A stretch of DNA of 5,486 nucleotides from the NCBI GenBank assembly GCA_902497185.1, contig CABVEG010000135.1, positions 1-5,486 on the forward strand. The letters are read 5' to 3'. A program made the translations under genes and the position numbers. The notes beneath the pieces are model-generated. The model saw only the letters and a program-made list of their open reading frames with translations, was not told where the DNA came from and searched no databases. Positions 1 to 5,471 of this stretch are shown here, piece by piece (positions within the stretch are counted from its first letter, which is position 1; every line of letters begins with the position of its first letter). The DNA comes from an uncultured Eubacteriales bacterium. GTDB taxonomy: Bacteria; Bacillota; Clostridia; Lachnospirales; CAG-274.

Positions 1-4
1 GGAC

Positions 5-59
5 GGGGACTAGTTTGTGTACTTGCATAGCAAGAACGCAAACTACACGGCTGGTCCCC
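5..59. repeat. Long imperfect inverted repeat, REP/MITE-like
   Basis: Almost the whole 55-base stretch folds on itself. Outer arms GGGGAC (5-10) and GTCCCC (54-59) pair perfectly. Next, TAGTTTG (11-17) pairs with CAAACTA (39-45), leaving an 8-base one-sided bulge at 46-53. The stem continues through two mismatches to CTTGC (22-26) and GCAAG (30-34) around a 3-base loop. No gene is visible here. The G/C-rich ends and bulged stem resemble repetitive palindromes scattered between genes in many bacteria, but copy number cannot be judged from one window. It could also be part of a structured RNA continuing past the left edge. Confidence 0.55.
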
Positions 60-71
60 ACCTTAGCATAC

Positions 72-97
72 TGCAAGAAATGCAAGCATTTCTTGCA
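72..97. repeat. Perfect hairpin, 11-bp stem
   Basis: TGCAAGAAATG (72-82) and CATTTCTTGCA (87-97) are exact reverse complements around the 4-base loop CAAG. There is no T tract on either side, so this is not a standard intrinsic terminator. It is the first of three perfect hairpins in the ileS 3' flank. Its core closely resembles the hairpin at 3309-3332 upstream of ileS. Confidence 0.7.
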
Positions 98-98
98 A

Positions 99-121
99 GC
101 GTGTCGACTTTATCGACACGC
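99..121. repeat. Perfect hairpin, 9-bp stem
   Basis: GCGTGTCGA (99-107) and TCGACACGC (113-121) are exact reverse complements around a 5-base loop. Only one base separates it from the hairpin at 72-97, and two bases separate it from the hairpin at 124-147. It is the most G+C-rich of the three stems and has no T tract. In the ileS transcript it would be the second stem after the stop codon, perhaps protecting the 3' end; that role is inference. Confidence 0.7.
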
Positions 122-123
122 AG

Positions 124-149
124 AAAGGACGTTTTGCAACGTCCTTTTT
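124..149. terminator. Candidate terminator hairpin after ileS
   Basis: AAAGGACGTT (124-133) and AACGTCCTTT (138-147) form a perfect 10-bp stem with a 4-base loop, GCAA when read on the minus strand. It begins about 10 bases after the ileS stop codon. Read on the plus strand the stem runs into TTTTT (145-149), a good intrinsic terminator shape. Read in the ileS direction the core stem is followed by only three T residues and then CTG, so it is a weaker terminator for ileS itself. It may be bidirectional, or may act together with the two hairpins beyond it. Confidence 0.6.
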
Positions 150-157
150 AATACAAT

Positions 158-3100
158 TTACATCTTTTCAACAGAAAGTATTACCTTTTCGCCGTTAATG
201 TTCCACTCCTTACTAATAGTACCTGTACCCTCACAAATATCATCAGCAAGAACATCTGTAGAAATAGATTCTTTATTATCATTAAATACCTTAGCAATAG
301 TATCATTACCATTATAATATACCTTAATTCTGTCAAGGACCTCAAAGCCTGCATCTTTTCTCATTGTCTGAATTTTAGATACAAGCTCTCTTACAAAACC
401 TTCTTCAATAAGTTCAGGAGTAAGAGTTGTGCTTAATACAACAGTTGTTGATTTATCACTTTCAGCAACAAAACCTTCAGCCTGTGCAGTTTCTGTCAAT
501 ACATCATCTTCTGCAAGCTCCACATCAGTACCATCCACATTAAACTTAATGACACCATTAGTCTTTAACTCATTCATAAGAGCATTGCCGTCACTATTTT
601 TAAGATACTCGCCAATAGCAGGTACAAGCTTACCATACTTTCTGCCAAGAGTTCTTAACTGTGGCTTAAAGCTGTAGCTTGTAAACTTAGATGCATCATC
701 AACAAATTCCATATTCTTAACATTAAGCTCATCAAGAATAATATCAAAGTATTCTGCATCAAGTTTTCTGTCAGACTGAACATACATATTGCCTATAGGC
801 TGTCTGTTCTTAATGCCTGATGTATTTCTCGCTGCTCTTCCTGCAACTACAATAGAAAGTACAAGCTCCATATTTACCTCAAGCTTATCATTAATCATAG
901 ATTCATCGGCAACAGGGAAGTTACACAAATGAACTGACTTAGGTGCATTATTGTCAATATTAGCAACTAAGTTCTGATAAATACTTTCTGCCATAAACGG
1001 AGTAAACGGAGCAGATAACTTAGTCATAGTTGTAAGAACAGTGTATAATGTCATATAAGCATTAATCTTATCCTGTGGCATATCCTTGCCCCAGAATCTT
1101 TCTCTTGATCTTCTTACATACCAGTTAGAAAGCTCATCTACAAAGTCGGCCATTGCTCTTGCAGCCTCTGTAATCTTATAGTTTTCAAGAGAATTATCAA
1201 CATATTTAACAAGGGAATTAAGCTTTGATAATATCCACTTATCCATTGGAGAAAGTTTATCGTACTCAAGCTTATAGTCCATTGGATTAAAGTTATCTAT
1301 ATTGGCATAAAGTACATAGAAAGCATAAGTATTCCATAAAGTACCCATAAACTTTCTCTGATACTCATTTACAGCCTTGTCATCAAATCTGTTTGGCAGC
1401 CAAGGTGCAGAGTTGGCATAGAAATACCATCTTACAGCATCAGCTCCCTGATTGTCAAGTACGCTCCAAGGGTCAACAACATTGCCTAAGTGCTTAGACA
1501 TCTTTCTTCCCTCTCTGTCCTGAACGTGACCCAAAACTATAACATTCTTATATGGGCTCTTGTCAAAAATAAGAGTAGAAATAGCCATTAACGTATAGAA
1601 CCAGCCTCTTGTCTGATCAATAGCCTCTGAAATAAAGTCAGCAGGATAGTTTTCGTCAAATATTTCCTTATTTTCAAAAGGATAATGCCACTGCGCAAAC
1701 GGCATTGAACCTGAATCAAACCAACAGTCAATAACCTCTGATACTCTGTGCATCTTGCCTCCACACTTAGGACAGTTAAGCTCAACAGCATCAATATATG
1801 GCTTATGGAGCTCAATATCATCAGGACAATTATCGCTCATTTCCTTTAACTCGGCAATAGATCCGATAGTGTGCTTGTAGCCACAGTCACACTCCCAAAT
1901 AGGAAGAGGAGTACCCCAGTATCTTTCTCTTGAAAGACCCCAGTCAATAACATTTTCAAGGAAATTGCCAAATCTGCCTGTCTTAATATTTTCAGGCATC
2001 CAATTTACGGTATTGTTATTCTTTAAGAGCTGATCTCTTACCTTAGTCATAGAAATAAACCATGTATCTCTTGCATAGTAAAGCAAAGGAGTATCACATC
2101 TCCAGCAGAAAGGATAATCGTGTTCAAAAGGAATTGCAGCAAATAACTTACCGCTTTCTTCCAATCTCTTTAATATTTCCTTATCGCCGTCCTTAACGAA
2201 TACACCTGCAAGCCCTTCTACCTCTTCGGTAAAGCAGCCCTGCTCATTTACAAGCTGAACAAAAGGAAGGTCATAATTTCTTCCTACATTGGCATCATCC
2301 TCACCAAAAGCAGGAGCAATGTGTACAATACCTGTACCATCAGTTAATGTAACATATGAATCGGCAGTTACGAAGTAACACTTTTTATCAGGCTTTGCAT
2401 AGTCAAACAATGGCTCATATTCAGTTCCCACTAAATCCTGACCTTTATAAGTTTCAATTACTTCATAGCCATCTTTTAATATTTCATCAAGTAAGGCTTC
2501 AGCCATAATATAAATTCTGCCGTCCTTAGCCTTTACCTTAGAATAATTTTCAGCACCGTTTACACAAAGTGCAACGTTAGATGGAAGGGTCCAAGGAGTA
2601 GTAGTCCATGCAAGGAAATAAGTATTTTCTTCACCCTTAACCTTAAAACGGCAAATACAGGAAGTTTCTTTAACATTCTTATATCCCTGTGCAACCTCGT
2701 GAGAAGACAAAGCAGTGCCGCATCTTGGACAGTAAGGAACAATTTTGTGACCCTTGTACAAAAGTCCCTTATCCCAAATCTGCTTTAAAGCCCACCACAC
2801 AGACTCAATATAATCATTGTGATAAGTAACATAAGGGTTATCCATATCAGCCCAGAAACCAACTCTGTCGCTCATTTCTCTCCAAAGGCTTTCGTAAGTA
2901 AATACGGAATCCTTACACTTCTTTATAAAAGGCTCAACACCATAATCCTCAATCTGAGGCTTACCGCTTATGCCAAGCTGCTTTTCAACCTCAAGCTCAA
3001 CAGGAAGGCCATGAGTATCCCAACCTGCTTTTCTTAAAACCTTATATCCCTTCATAGTCTTATATCTGGGGATTAAGTCCTTAATAACTCTTGTTAAAAT

Positions 3101-3274
3101 ATGACCAATGTGAGGCTTGCCGTTAGCAGTAGGAGGTCCGTCATAAAATGTAAATACAGGACAATTTTCTCTTGCCTTAATAGACTCGCCGAAAATATCA
3201 TTTTCTTTCCAGAAACCTAAAATTTCTTTTTCTCTCTCAACAAAGTTGAGATTGGTACTTACCTTGTCATACAT
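158..3274 (-). CDS. ileS: Isoleucyl-tRNA synthetase (class I, type 2-like)
   Basis: Cytoplasmic enzyme that activates isoleucine with ATP and charges tRNA-Ile, with an editing domain that clears misactivated valine. The 1038-residue product is full length. Visible elements in order: ATP-binding HIGH (55-58) within GKPHIGHIL; CPRC (182-185); the editing-domain TTTPWTLPSN (224-233) and HIAPAFGEDD (318-327); further Cys pairs at 390/393, 462/464 and 501/504 that may bind zinc; WFDSG (518-522); DQTRGWFYTL (553-562); KMSKH (591-595), the KMSKS-loop equivalent; an anticodon-binding helical region (about 675-825); and a C-terminal extension to 1038. Length and C-terminal architecture fit the eukaryote-like bacterial type 2 IleRS, a group often tolerant of mupirocin; resistance here is inference. 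The HIGH motif is canonical. I chose ATG at 3274 because AAAGGAG lies 10 bases upstream. An in-frame ATG at 3325 would add 17 residues but lies in a hairpin without a ribosome binding site. The stop is TAA (158-160). Expression is under an isoleucine T-box leader. Confidence 0.97.
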   Translation of the reverse strand: MYDKVSTNLNFVEREKEILGFWKENDIFGESIKARENCPVFTFYDGPPTANGKPHIGHILTRVIKDLIPRYKTMKGYKVLRKAGWDTHGLPVELEVEKQLGISGKPQIEDYGVEPFIKKCKDSVFTYESLWREMSDRVGFWADMDNPYVTYHNDYIESVWWALKQIWDKGLLYKGHKIVPYCPRCGTALSSHEVAQGYKNVKETSCICRFKVKGEENTYFLAWTTTPWTLPSNVALCVNGAENYSKVKAKDGRIYIMAEALLDEILKDGYEVIETYKGQDLVGTEYEPLFDYAKPDKKCYFVTADSYVTLTDGTGIVHIAPAFGEDDANVGRNYDLPFVQLVNEQGCFTEEVEGLAGVFVKDGDKEILKRLEESGKLFAAIPFEHDYPFCWRCDTPLLYYARDTWFISMTKVRDQLLKNNNTVNWMPENIKTGRFGNFLENVIDWGLSRERYWGTPLPIWECDCGYKHTIGSIAELKEMSDNCPDDIELHKPYIDAVELNCPKCGGKMHRVSEVIDCWFDSGSMPFAQWHYPFENKEIFDENYPADFISEAIDQTRGWFYTLMAISTLIFDKSPYKNVIVLGHVQDREGRKMSKHLGNVVDPWSVLDNQGADAVRWYFYANSAPWLPNRFDDKAVNEYQRKFMGTLWNTYAFYVLYANIDNFNPMDYKLEYDKLSPMDKWILSKLNSLVKYVDNSLENYKITEAARAMADFVDELSNWYVRRSRERFWGKDMPQDKINAYMTLYTVLTTMTKLSAPFTPFMAESIYQNLVANIDNNAPKSVHLCNFPVADESMINDKLEVNMELVLSIVVAGRAARNTSGIKNRQPIGNMYVQSDRKLDAEYFDIILDELNVKNMEFVDDASKFTSYSFKPQLRTLGRKYGKLVPAIGEYLKNSDGNALMNELKTNGVIKFNVDGTDVELAEDDVLTETAQAEGFVAESDKSTTVVLSTTLTPELIEEGFVRELVSKIQTMRKDAGFEVLDRIKVYYNGNDTIAKVFNDNKESISTDVLADDICEGTGTISKEWNINGEKVILSVEKM

Positions 3275-3284
3275 AGGTAAATTT

Positions 3285-3291
3285 CTCCTTT
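3285..3291 (-). promoter_or_regulatory. Ribosome binding site deciding the ileS start
   Basis: On the minus strand AAAGGAG lies 10 bases upstream of ATG at 3274. No comparable site precedes the upstream in-frame ATG at 3325, so this places the protein start at MYDKVSTNLNF. Confidence 0.85.
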
Positions 3292-3308
3292 CAAATATTG
3301 TTGATCTT

Positions 3309-3332
3309 GAAAGAAATGCCTTCATTTCTTTC
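3309..3332 (-). repeat. Perfect hairpin in the ileS 5' leader
   Basis: GAAAGAAATG (3309-3318) and CATTTCTTTC (3323-3332) are exact reverse complements with a 4-base loop. It sits between the T-box terminator and the ileS ribosome binding site, so it is transcribed only when the T-box reads through. It has no T tract in the reading direction and would not terminate. It could stabilise the 5' end of a processed ileS mRNA; that is inference. The core matches the hairpin at 72-97. Confidence 0.65.
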
Positions 3333-3345
3333 AGCTAGCAGAAAT

Positions 3346-3379
3346 AAAAAAGCTGCTGTGTCCAACAGGACGCAGCAGC
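3346..3379 (-). terminator. T-box intrinsic terminator
   Basis: On the minus strand GCTGCTG (3373-3379) pairs with CAGCAGC (3352-3358). One C/A mismatch follows, then GTCC (3368-3371) pairs with GGAC (3360-3363) around a 4-base loop. The stem is followed by TTTTTT (3346-3351). Its upstream arm abuts and competes with the T-box sequence, so binding of uncharged tRNA-Ile should favour the antiterminator and let ileS be transcribed. Confidence 0.93.
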
Positions 3380-3602
3380 GTGGTACCACCTGAATTGATA
3401 TATCCGATAATTAATGATATATCCTCTCTTAACTCCGTAACGTGGATAATACGTCATAGCCTACTGAATAAAAATTGTTCGGTATGCCACAGTCAGGGTG
3501 ATTTTCAGAATATAATTGCCATTGGGCTTCCACCTTATCCCAACTCTCTAAAGACCTCATATAAGCCTACTGTCCCTGCTATAGTGTTTTTCATAATAAT
3601 CT
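3346..3602 (-). promoter_or_regulatory. Isoleucine-specific T-box riboswitch leader
   Basis: This leader RNA senses uncharged tRNA-Ile and controls read-through into ileS. Read on the minus strand, Stem I contains an AGTA element near its base, a GAGAG/GGTGGAAG distal region closed by TTGGG (3539-3543) with CCCAA (3522-3526), and the specifier context TGAAAATCACCC, where ATC (3500-3502) is an isoleucine codon expected to pair with the GAU anticodon. Stem III pairs GATATATC (3416-3423) with GATATATC (3397-3404). The conserved T-box sequence AGGTGGTACCACG is at 3379-3391; its TGGT can pair with the ACCA end of uncharged tRNA. The overlapping terminator stem is annotated separately. The specifier amino acid and the gene downstream agree. 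The 5' limit is estimated from the promoter. Confidence 0.95.
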
Positions 3603-3607
3603 ATATA

Positions 3608-3636
3608 ATTATAAACTCTTTTTGCAGATTTGTAAA
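3608..3636 (-). promoter_or_regulatory. Sigma-A type promoter for T-box-ileS
   Basis: On the minus strand TTTACA (3631-3636) and a perfect TATAAT (3608-3613) are separated by exactly 17 bases. Transcription should start near 3600-3602, directly before Stem I of the T-box leader. This gives ileS its own promoter, independent of the MATE gene upstream. Confidence 0.85.
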
Positions 3637-3698
3637 GCCTTAATTTGAAAAATTTTGTTAATTTTTATTTTTAGTTTTTATTTAGATTTTTTGTTGTA

Positions 3699-5051
3699 TC
3701 ATTTGTCTTTGCCGAGACAAGAAAGACTTCTAAAATGTATTCTATCCCTTAATAATCTTAAAATATAAATTAACAGCAAAACTATCCAAGAAATTCCCTC
3801 AGCATATGCTATAACCATATTTTCCAAAAAACCTGACAAACTATATGAAAGAAAAATACGAGAAGCCAAAGAAACAATATTTCCCATACTTACAAATATC
3901 ATATCCCCAATTCCTTCCAAATATCCCTGTACAACTGTTGCAAGACCATTAACTACATAGAAAAGCGCAATTACTTTGAAGAATTTTCTTCCTATTTCAA
4001 CCGATTCATCACTGACACCAAACATTGAAATCAAAAAACCTCCACTCAAAATAATAAGTACTGTAAGTGATAGTGACAAAATTATCATAACATATATACC
4101 ATTAATAAAAATTTTTCTTATTTCTTTTTTCTCTCCTGCGCCATAACTTTGTGCAACAAGTGTTGCAACACCTACACCTAAATTAATAATTGGCAGCAGT
4201 AATATAGTATCTATACGGTATGCTGTAGTAATTGCTGCAACTGTTTGTGTTCCAAAACCATTCATAAACTTCTGTAGTAATAAATTTCCAAAGGCACTTA
4301 TACAAGACTGCAACATTGGTGCAAATCCCATATTAAGCCCATTTTTCAAAACATTCTTATCTAACATTTTTCCATTAATGCGTATTCGTAAGAAGGAGTA
4401 CTTTTTTGATGTGTACAAGGCAAGAAATATTGTCATTGACATCTGTGAGATAATAGTTGCTGTTGCAGCTCCCTTTACCCCTTGCTTAAATACAACAACA
4501 AATAATAAATCAAGTATTGTATTTACTACCGATGAAACAATAATTGCAATAAGCGGTGATTTACTGTCACCAATGCCACGCAAAGCCGCCCCGTAAACAT
4601 TATATACTGCAAGAAACGGAATACCAATAAATATAATTTTCAGATACACCTCTGCATAATCAATTGTGTCTGCGGTAGTATGCATAAAGTTTAATATTTG
4701 CCTTGATTCTAAAATTCCCACTATTGCCAAAAACATAAACAAAAACGCAAATAAAAAGGAAAAAATTGTAATTATTTTAGTAATTACCTCTTTATCTCCA
4801 CTGCCGGCTTTCTGCGCAATCAGCACAGACAAACCAAGGGTAAAACCCGTAATTAACATTAAATACAGATTTACAATTGTTGTAGTTGAACCAATAGCCG
4901 CTAAAGCAAATTCTCCCTCTACATTGCCTATAATAAATGTATCTATCCAATTATATAACTGCTGTAATATACCGCTTAAAATAAGTGGTATACTAAATTT
5001 ACACAATTTATAAAAAATGATTTTGTTATCTTTTAAGTTTAAAAAAAACAT
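3699..5051 (-). CDS. MATE-family multidrug/cation antiporter
   Basis: Integral cytoplasmic-membrane exporter of the MATE (NorM/DinF-like, MatE) family. Members extrude drugs or other organic cations using Na+ or H+ gradients; the substrate here is not predictable. The 450-residue product has family-typical length and hydrophobic segments throughout, consistent with 12 membrane helices in two homologous halves. The first half shows the N-terminal region PLILSGILQQLYNWIDTFI (22-40), followed by IGNVEGEFALAAIGS (41-55) and the loop RGIGDSKSPL (158-167). The second half shows QSYGAGEKKE (301-310) and QGYLEGIGD (375-383). The tail after about residue 433 is basic and probably cytoplasmic. I chose ATG at 5051, six bases after AAGGGAG; a longer GTG start at 5090 would lie inside the leader terminator. 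The stop is TGA (3699-3701). It has its own strong promoter and an attenuator-type leader, which suggests inducible expression. No clear terminator follows it. Confidence 0.93.
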   Translation of the reverse strand: MFFLNLKDNKIIFYKLCKFSIPLILSGILQQLYNWIDTFIIGNVEGEFALAAIGSTTTIVNLYLMLITGFTLGLSVLIAQKAGSGDKEVITKIITIFSFLFAFLFMFLAIVGILESRQILNFMHTTADTIDYAEVYLKIIFIGIPFLAVYNVYGAALRGIGDSKSPLIAIIVSSVVNTILDLLFVVVFKQGVKGAATATIISQMSMTIFLALYTSKKYSFLRIRINGKMLDKNVLKNGLNMGFAPMLQSCISAFGNLLLQKFMNGFGTQTVAAITTAYRIDTILLLPIINLGVGVATLVAQSYGAGEKKEIRKIFINGIYVMIILSLSLTVLIILSGGFLISMFGVSDESVEIGRKFFKVIALFYVVNGLATVVQGYLEGIGDMIFVSMGNIVSLASRIFLSYSLSGFLENMVIAYAEGISWIVLLLIYILRLLRDRIHFRSLSCLGKDK

Positions 5052-5057
5052 ATTATA

Positions 5058-5064
5058 CTCCCTT
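5058..5064 (-). promoter_or_regulatory. Ribosome binding site of the MATE gene
   Basis: AAGGGAG on the minus strand lies six bases before ATG at 5051 and downstream of the leader terminator. It sets the start at MFFLNLKDNK. The stop codon of the possible leader peptide (5063-5065) overlaps this site. Confidence 0.85.
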
Positions 5065-5143
5065 AAATCTTTACAAAAAAAACCGTACACAAGATTAGCC
5101 TTGCATACGGTAGGTGCTCACCCGTTGATATACTGTTTTTCAT
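5063..5143 (-). CDS. Possible leader peptide ahead of the MATE gene
   Basis: A 26-codon frame runs from ATG at 5143 to TAA at 5063-5065, reading MKNSISTGEH at its start. A second in-frame ATG at 5149 would add two residues. It passes straight through the leader terminator stem and its T tract, and stops on the MATE Shine-Dalgarno site, in a different frame from the MATE gene. That geometry suits translation-coupled attenuation, in which ribosome position decides whether the terminator forms. Against it, I see no Shine-Dalgarno sequence before either ATG, and a frame this short can be open by chance. The hydrophobic end (LILCTVFFV) is partly forced by the T tract. Confidence 0.3.
   Translation of the reverse strand: MKNSISTGEHLPYARLILCTVFFVKI
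5075..5110 (-). terminator. Intrinsic terminator inside the MATE leader (attenuator)
   Basis: On the minus strand CCGTATGCAAG (5100-5110) pairs with CTTGTGTACGG (5083-5093) as an uninterrupted 11-bp stem, with two G/U wobbles and a 6-base loop, followed by eight T residues (5075-5082). It lies about 50 bases after the predicted transcription start and upstream of the MATE ribosome binding site, so most transcripts should stop here unless something prevents it. Just upstream, ACGG (5122-5125) can pair with the first CCGT of the stem (5107-5110), a possible antiterminator. The position identifies an attenuation control region. I recognise no known riboswitch class in it. Confidence 0.85.
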
Positions 5144-5166
5144 AAACATTTCAGTTTATATACCAT

Positions 5167-5195
5167 ATATTACTAAAATAGTAATTGATTGTCAA
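5167..5195 (-). promoter_or_regulatory. Strong sigma-A type promoter for the MATE unit
   Basis: On the minus strand a perfect TTGACA (5190-5195) and TAATAT (5167-5172) are separated by exactly 17 bases. The -35 box directly abuts the TAG stop codon (5196-5198) of the small Cys-rich gene. Transcription should start around 5159-5161, giving a leader of roughly 110 bases before the MATE start codon. Confidence 0.87.
5169..5185. promoter_or_regulatory. Palindrome between -35 and -10: possible operator
   Basis: ATTACTA (5169-5175) and TAGTAAT (5179-5185) are perfect inverted repeats with a 3-base spacer. The palindrome fills the promoter spacer and overlaps the -10 box. A dimeric repressor bound here would block RNA polymerase; MarR- and TetR-type repressors often control MATE pumps this way. 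No regulator gene is in the window, so the protein is unknown. A/T-rich palindromes can arise by chance. Confidence 0.4.
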
Positions 5196-5357
5196 CTATT
5201 TTAATTTATCTTTAGCCTCTTCATTTGAATGGCATTTCATATTGCAGTTAGCGCATCCACAGCCACAGCCTCCCTGCTTTCTCTGCTTAATGTAGCTTAC
5301 TACAGCAAGTATAATGAATATACATATTATTACAACAGCTATAATATTTGCAAGCAT
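5196..5357 (-). CDS. FeoB-associated Cys-rich membrane protein
   Basis: Small 53-residue protein. Residues 3-22 (ANIIAVVIICIFIILAVVSY) form one hydrophobic membrane segment, followed by the basic KQRK stretch (24-27), a Cys cluster CGCGCANCNMKCH (31-43) with cysteines at 31, 33, 35, 38 and 42, and a charged tail. This layout matches the FeoB-associated Cys-rich family, usually encoded at the end of Feo ferrous-iron uptake operons; its molecular role is not settled, though the cysteines suggest metal binding. The start ATG at 5357 is preceded after seven bases by AAGGAG (5365-5370), and the stop is TAG. No feoA or feoB is seen within the 129 bases upstream to the window edge, so the link to iron uptake rests on the protein alone. 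Confidence 0.8.
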   Translation of the reverse strand: MLANIIAVVIICIFIILAVVSYIKQRKQGGCGCGCANCNMKCHSNEEAKDKLK

Positions 5358-5364
5358 ATCAATT

Positions 5365-5370
5365 CTCCTT
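5365..5370 (-). promoter_or_regulatory. Ribosome binding site of the small Cys-rich gene
   Basis: AAGGAG on the minus strand, seven bases before ATG at 5357. It is the main evidence, together with the protein pattern, that this short frame is a real gene. Confidence 0.8.
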
Positions 5371-5434
5371 TTAATTAGATATAATAATTTAGATTAAAGG
5401 TACAATTAACAATAATTTGTCATTAAAAGCCAAG

Positions 5435-5471
5435 TACAGCGGACGTGCAATGCACGCCCCTACAAGCTGTA
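5435..5471. repeat. Nested palindrome, probable intergenic repeat
   Basis: Outer arms TACAGC (5435-5440) and GCTGTA (5466-5471) enclose an inner palindrome CGTGC (5444-5448) / GCACG (5452-5456). Read as minus-strand RNA the inner stem extends by one G/U and two G/C pairs. The phrase GTAGGGGCGTGCATTGCACG on the minus strand resembles short palindromic repeats common between genes in Clostridia; that is from memory, not a search. No gene is visible across 5371-5486, apart from a roughly 30-codon open stretch on the minus strand entering from the edge, which the repeat itself could produce. Confidence 0.5.

Noticed and set aside
15..317. Plus-strand open frame of 100 codons starting in the hairpin block
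   Set aside because: It runs antisense into ileS, has no ribosome binding site and no recognisable domain; its first half is made of palindromes.
3275..3325. 17-residue N-terminal extension of IleRS from ATG at 3325
   Set aside because: No Shine-Dalgarno sequence, and the ATG lies in a perfect hairpin. The next ATG has AAAGGAG and begins a family-like N-terminus.
3380..3643. Plus-strand open frame of 87 codons opposite the T-box leader
   Set aside because: The region is fully explained by the T-box and its promoter on the minus strand; no ribosome binding site or family match is seen.
3637..3698. Possible terminator after MATE (AAAAATT/AATTTTT around 3642-3662)
   Set aside because: The stem is all A/T and too weak for a convincing intrinsic terminator.
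4378..5013. Plus-strand open frames opposite the MATE gene (4378-4596, 4666-5013)
   Set aside because: They are antisense shadows of a membrane-protein gene with clear minus-strand coding character.
5052..5090. 13-residue extension of the MATE protein from GTG at 5090
   Set aside because: The GTG lies inside the terminator stem, and the T tract and true ribosome binding site come after it.
5371..5430. Promoter for the small Cys-rich gene (TTGTAC or TTGTTA with TATATC-like boxes)
   Set aside because: Only weak partial matches in very A/T-rich sequence; several equally poor alignments exist, so none is annotated.
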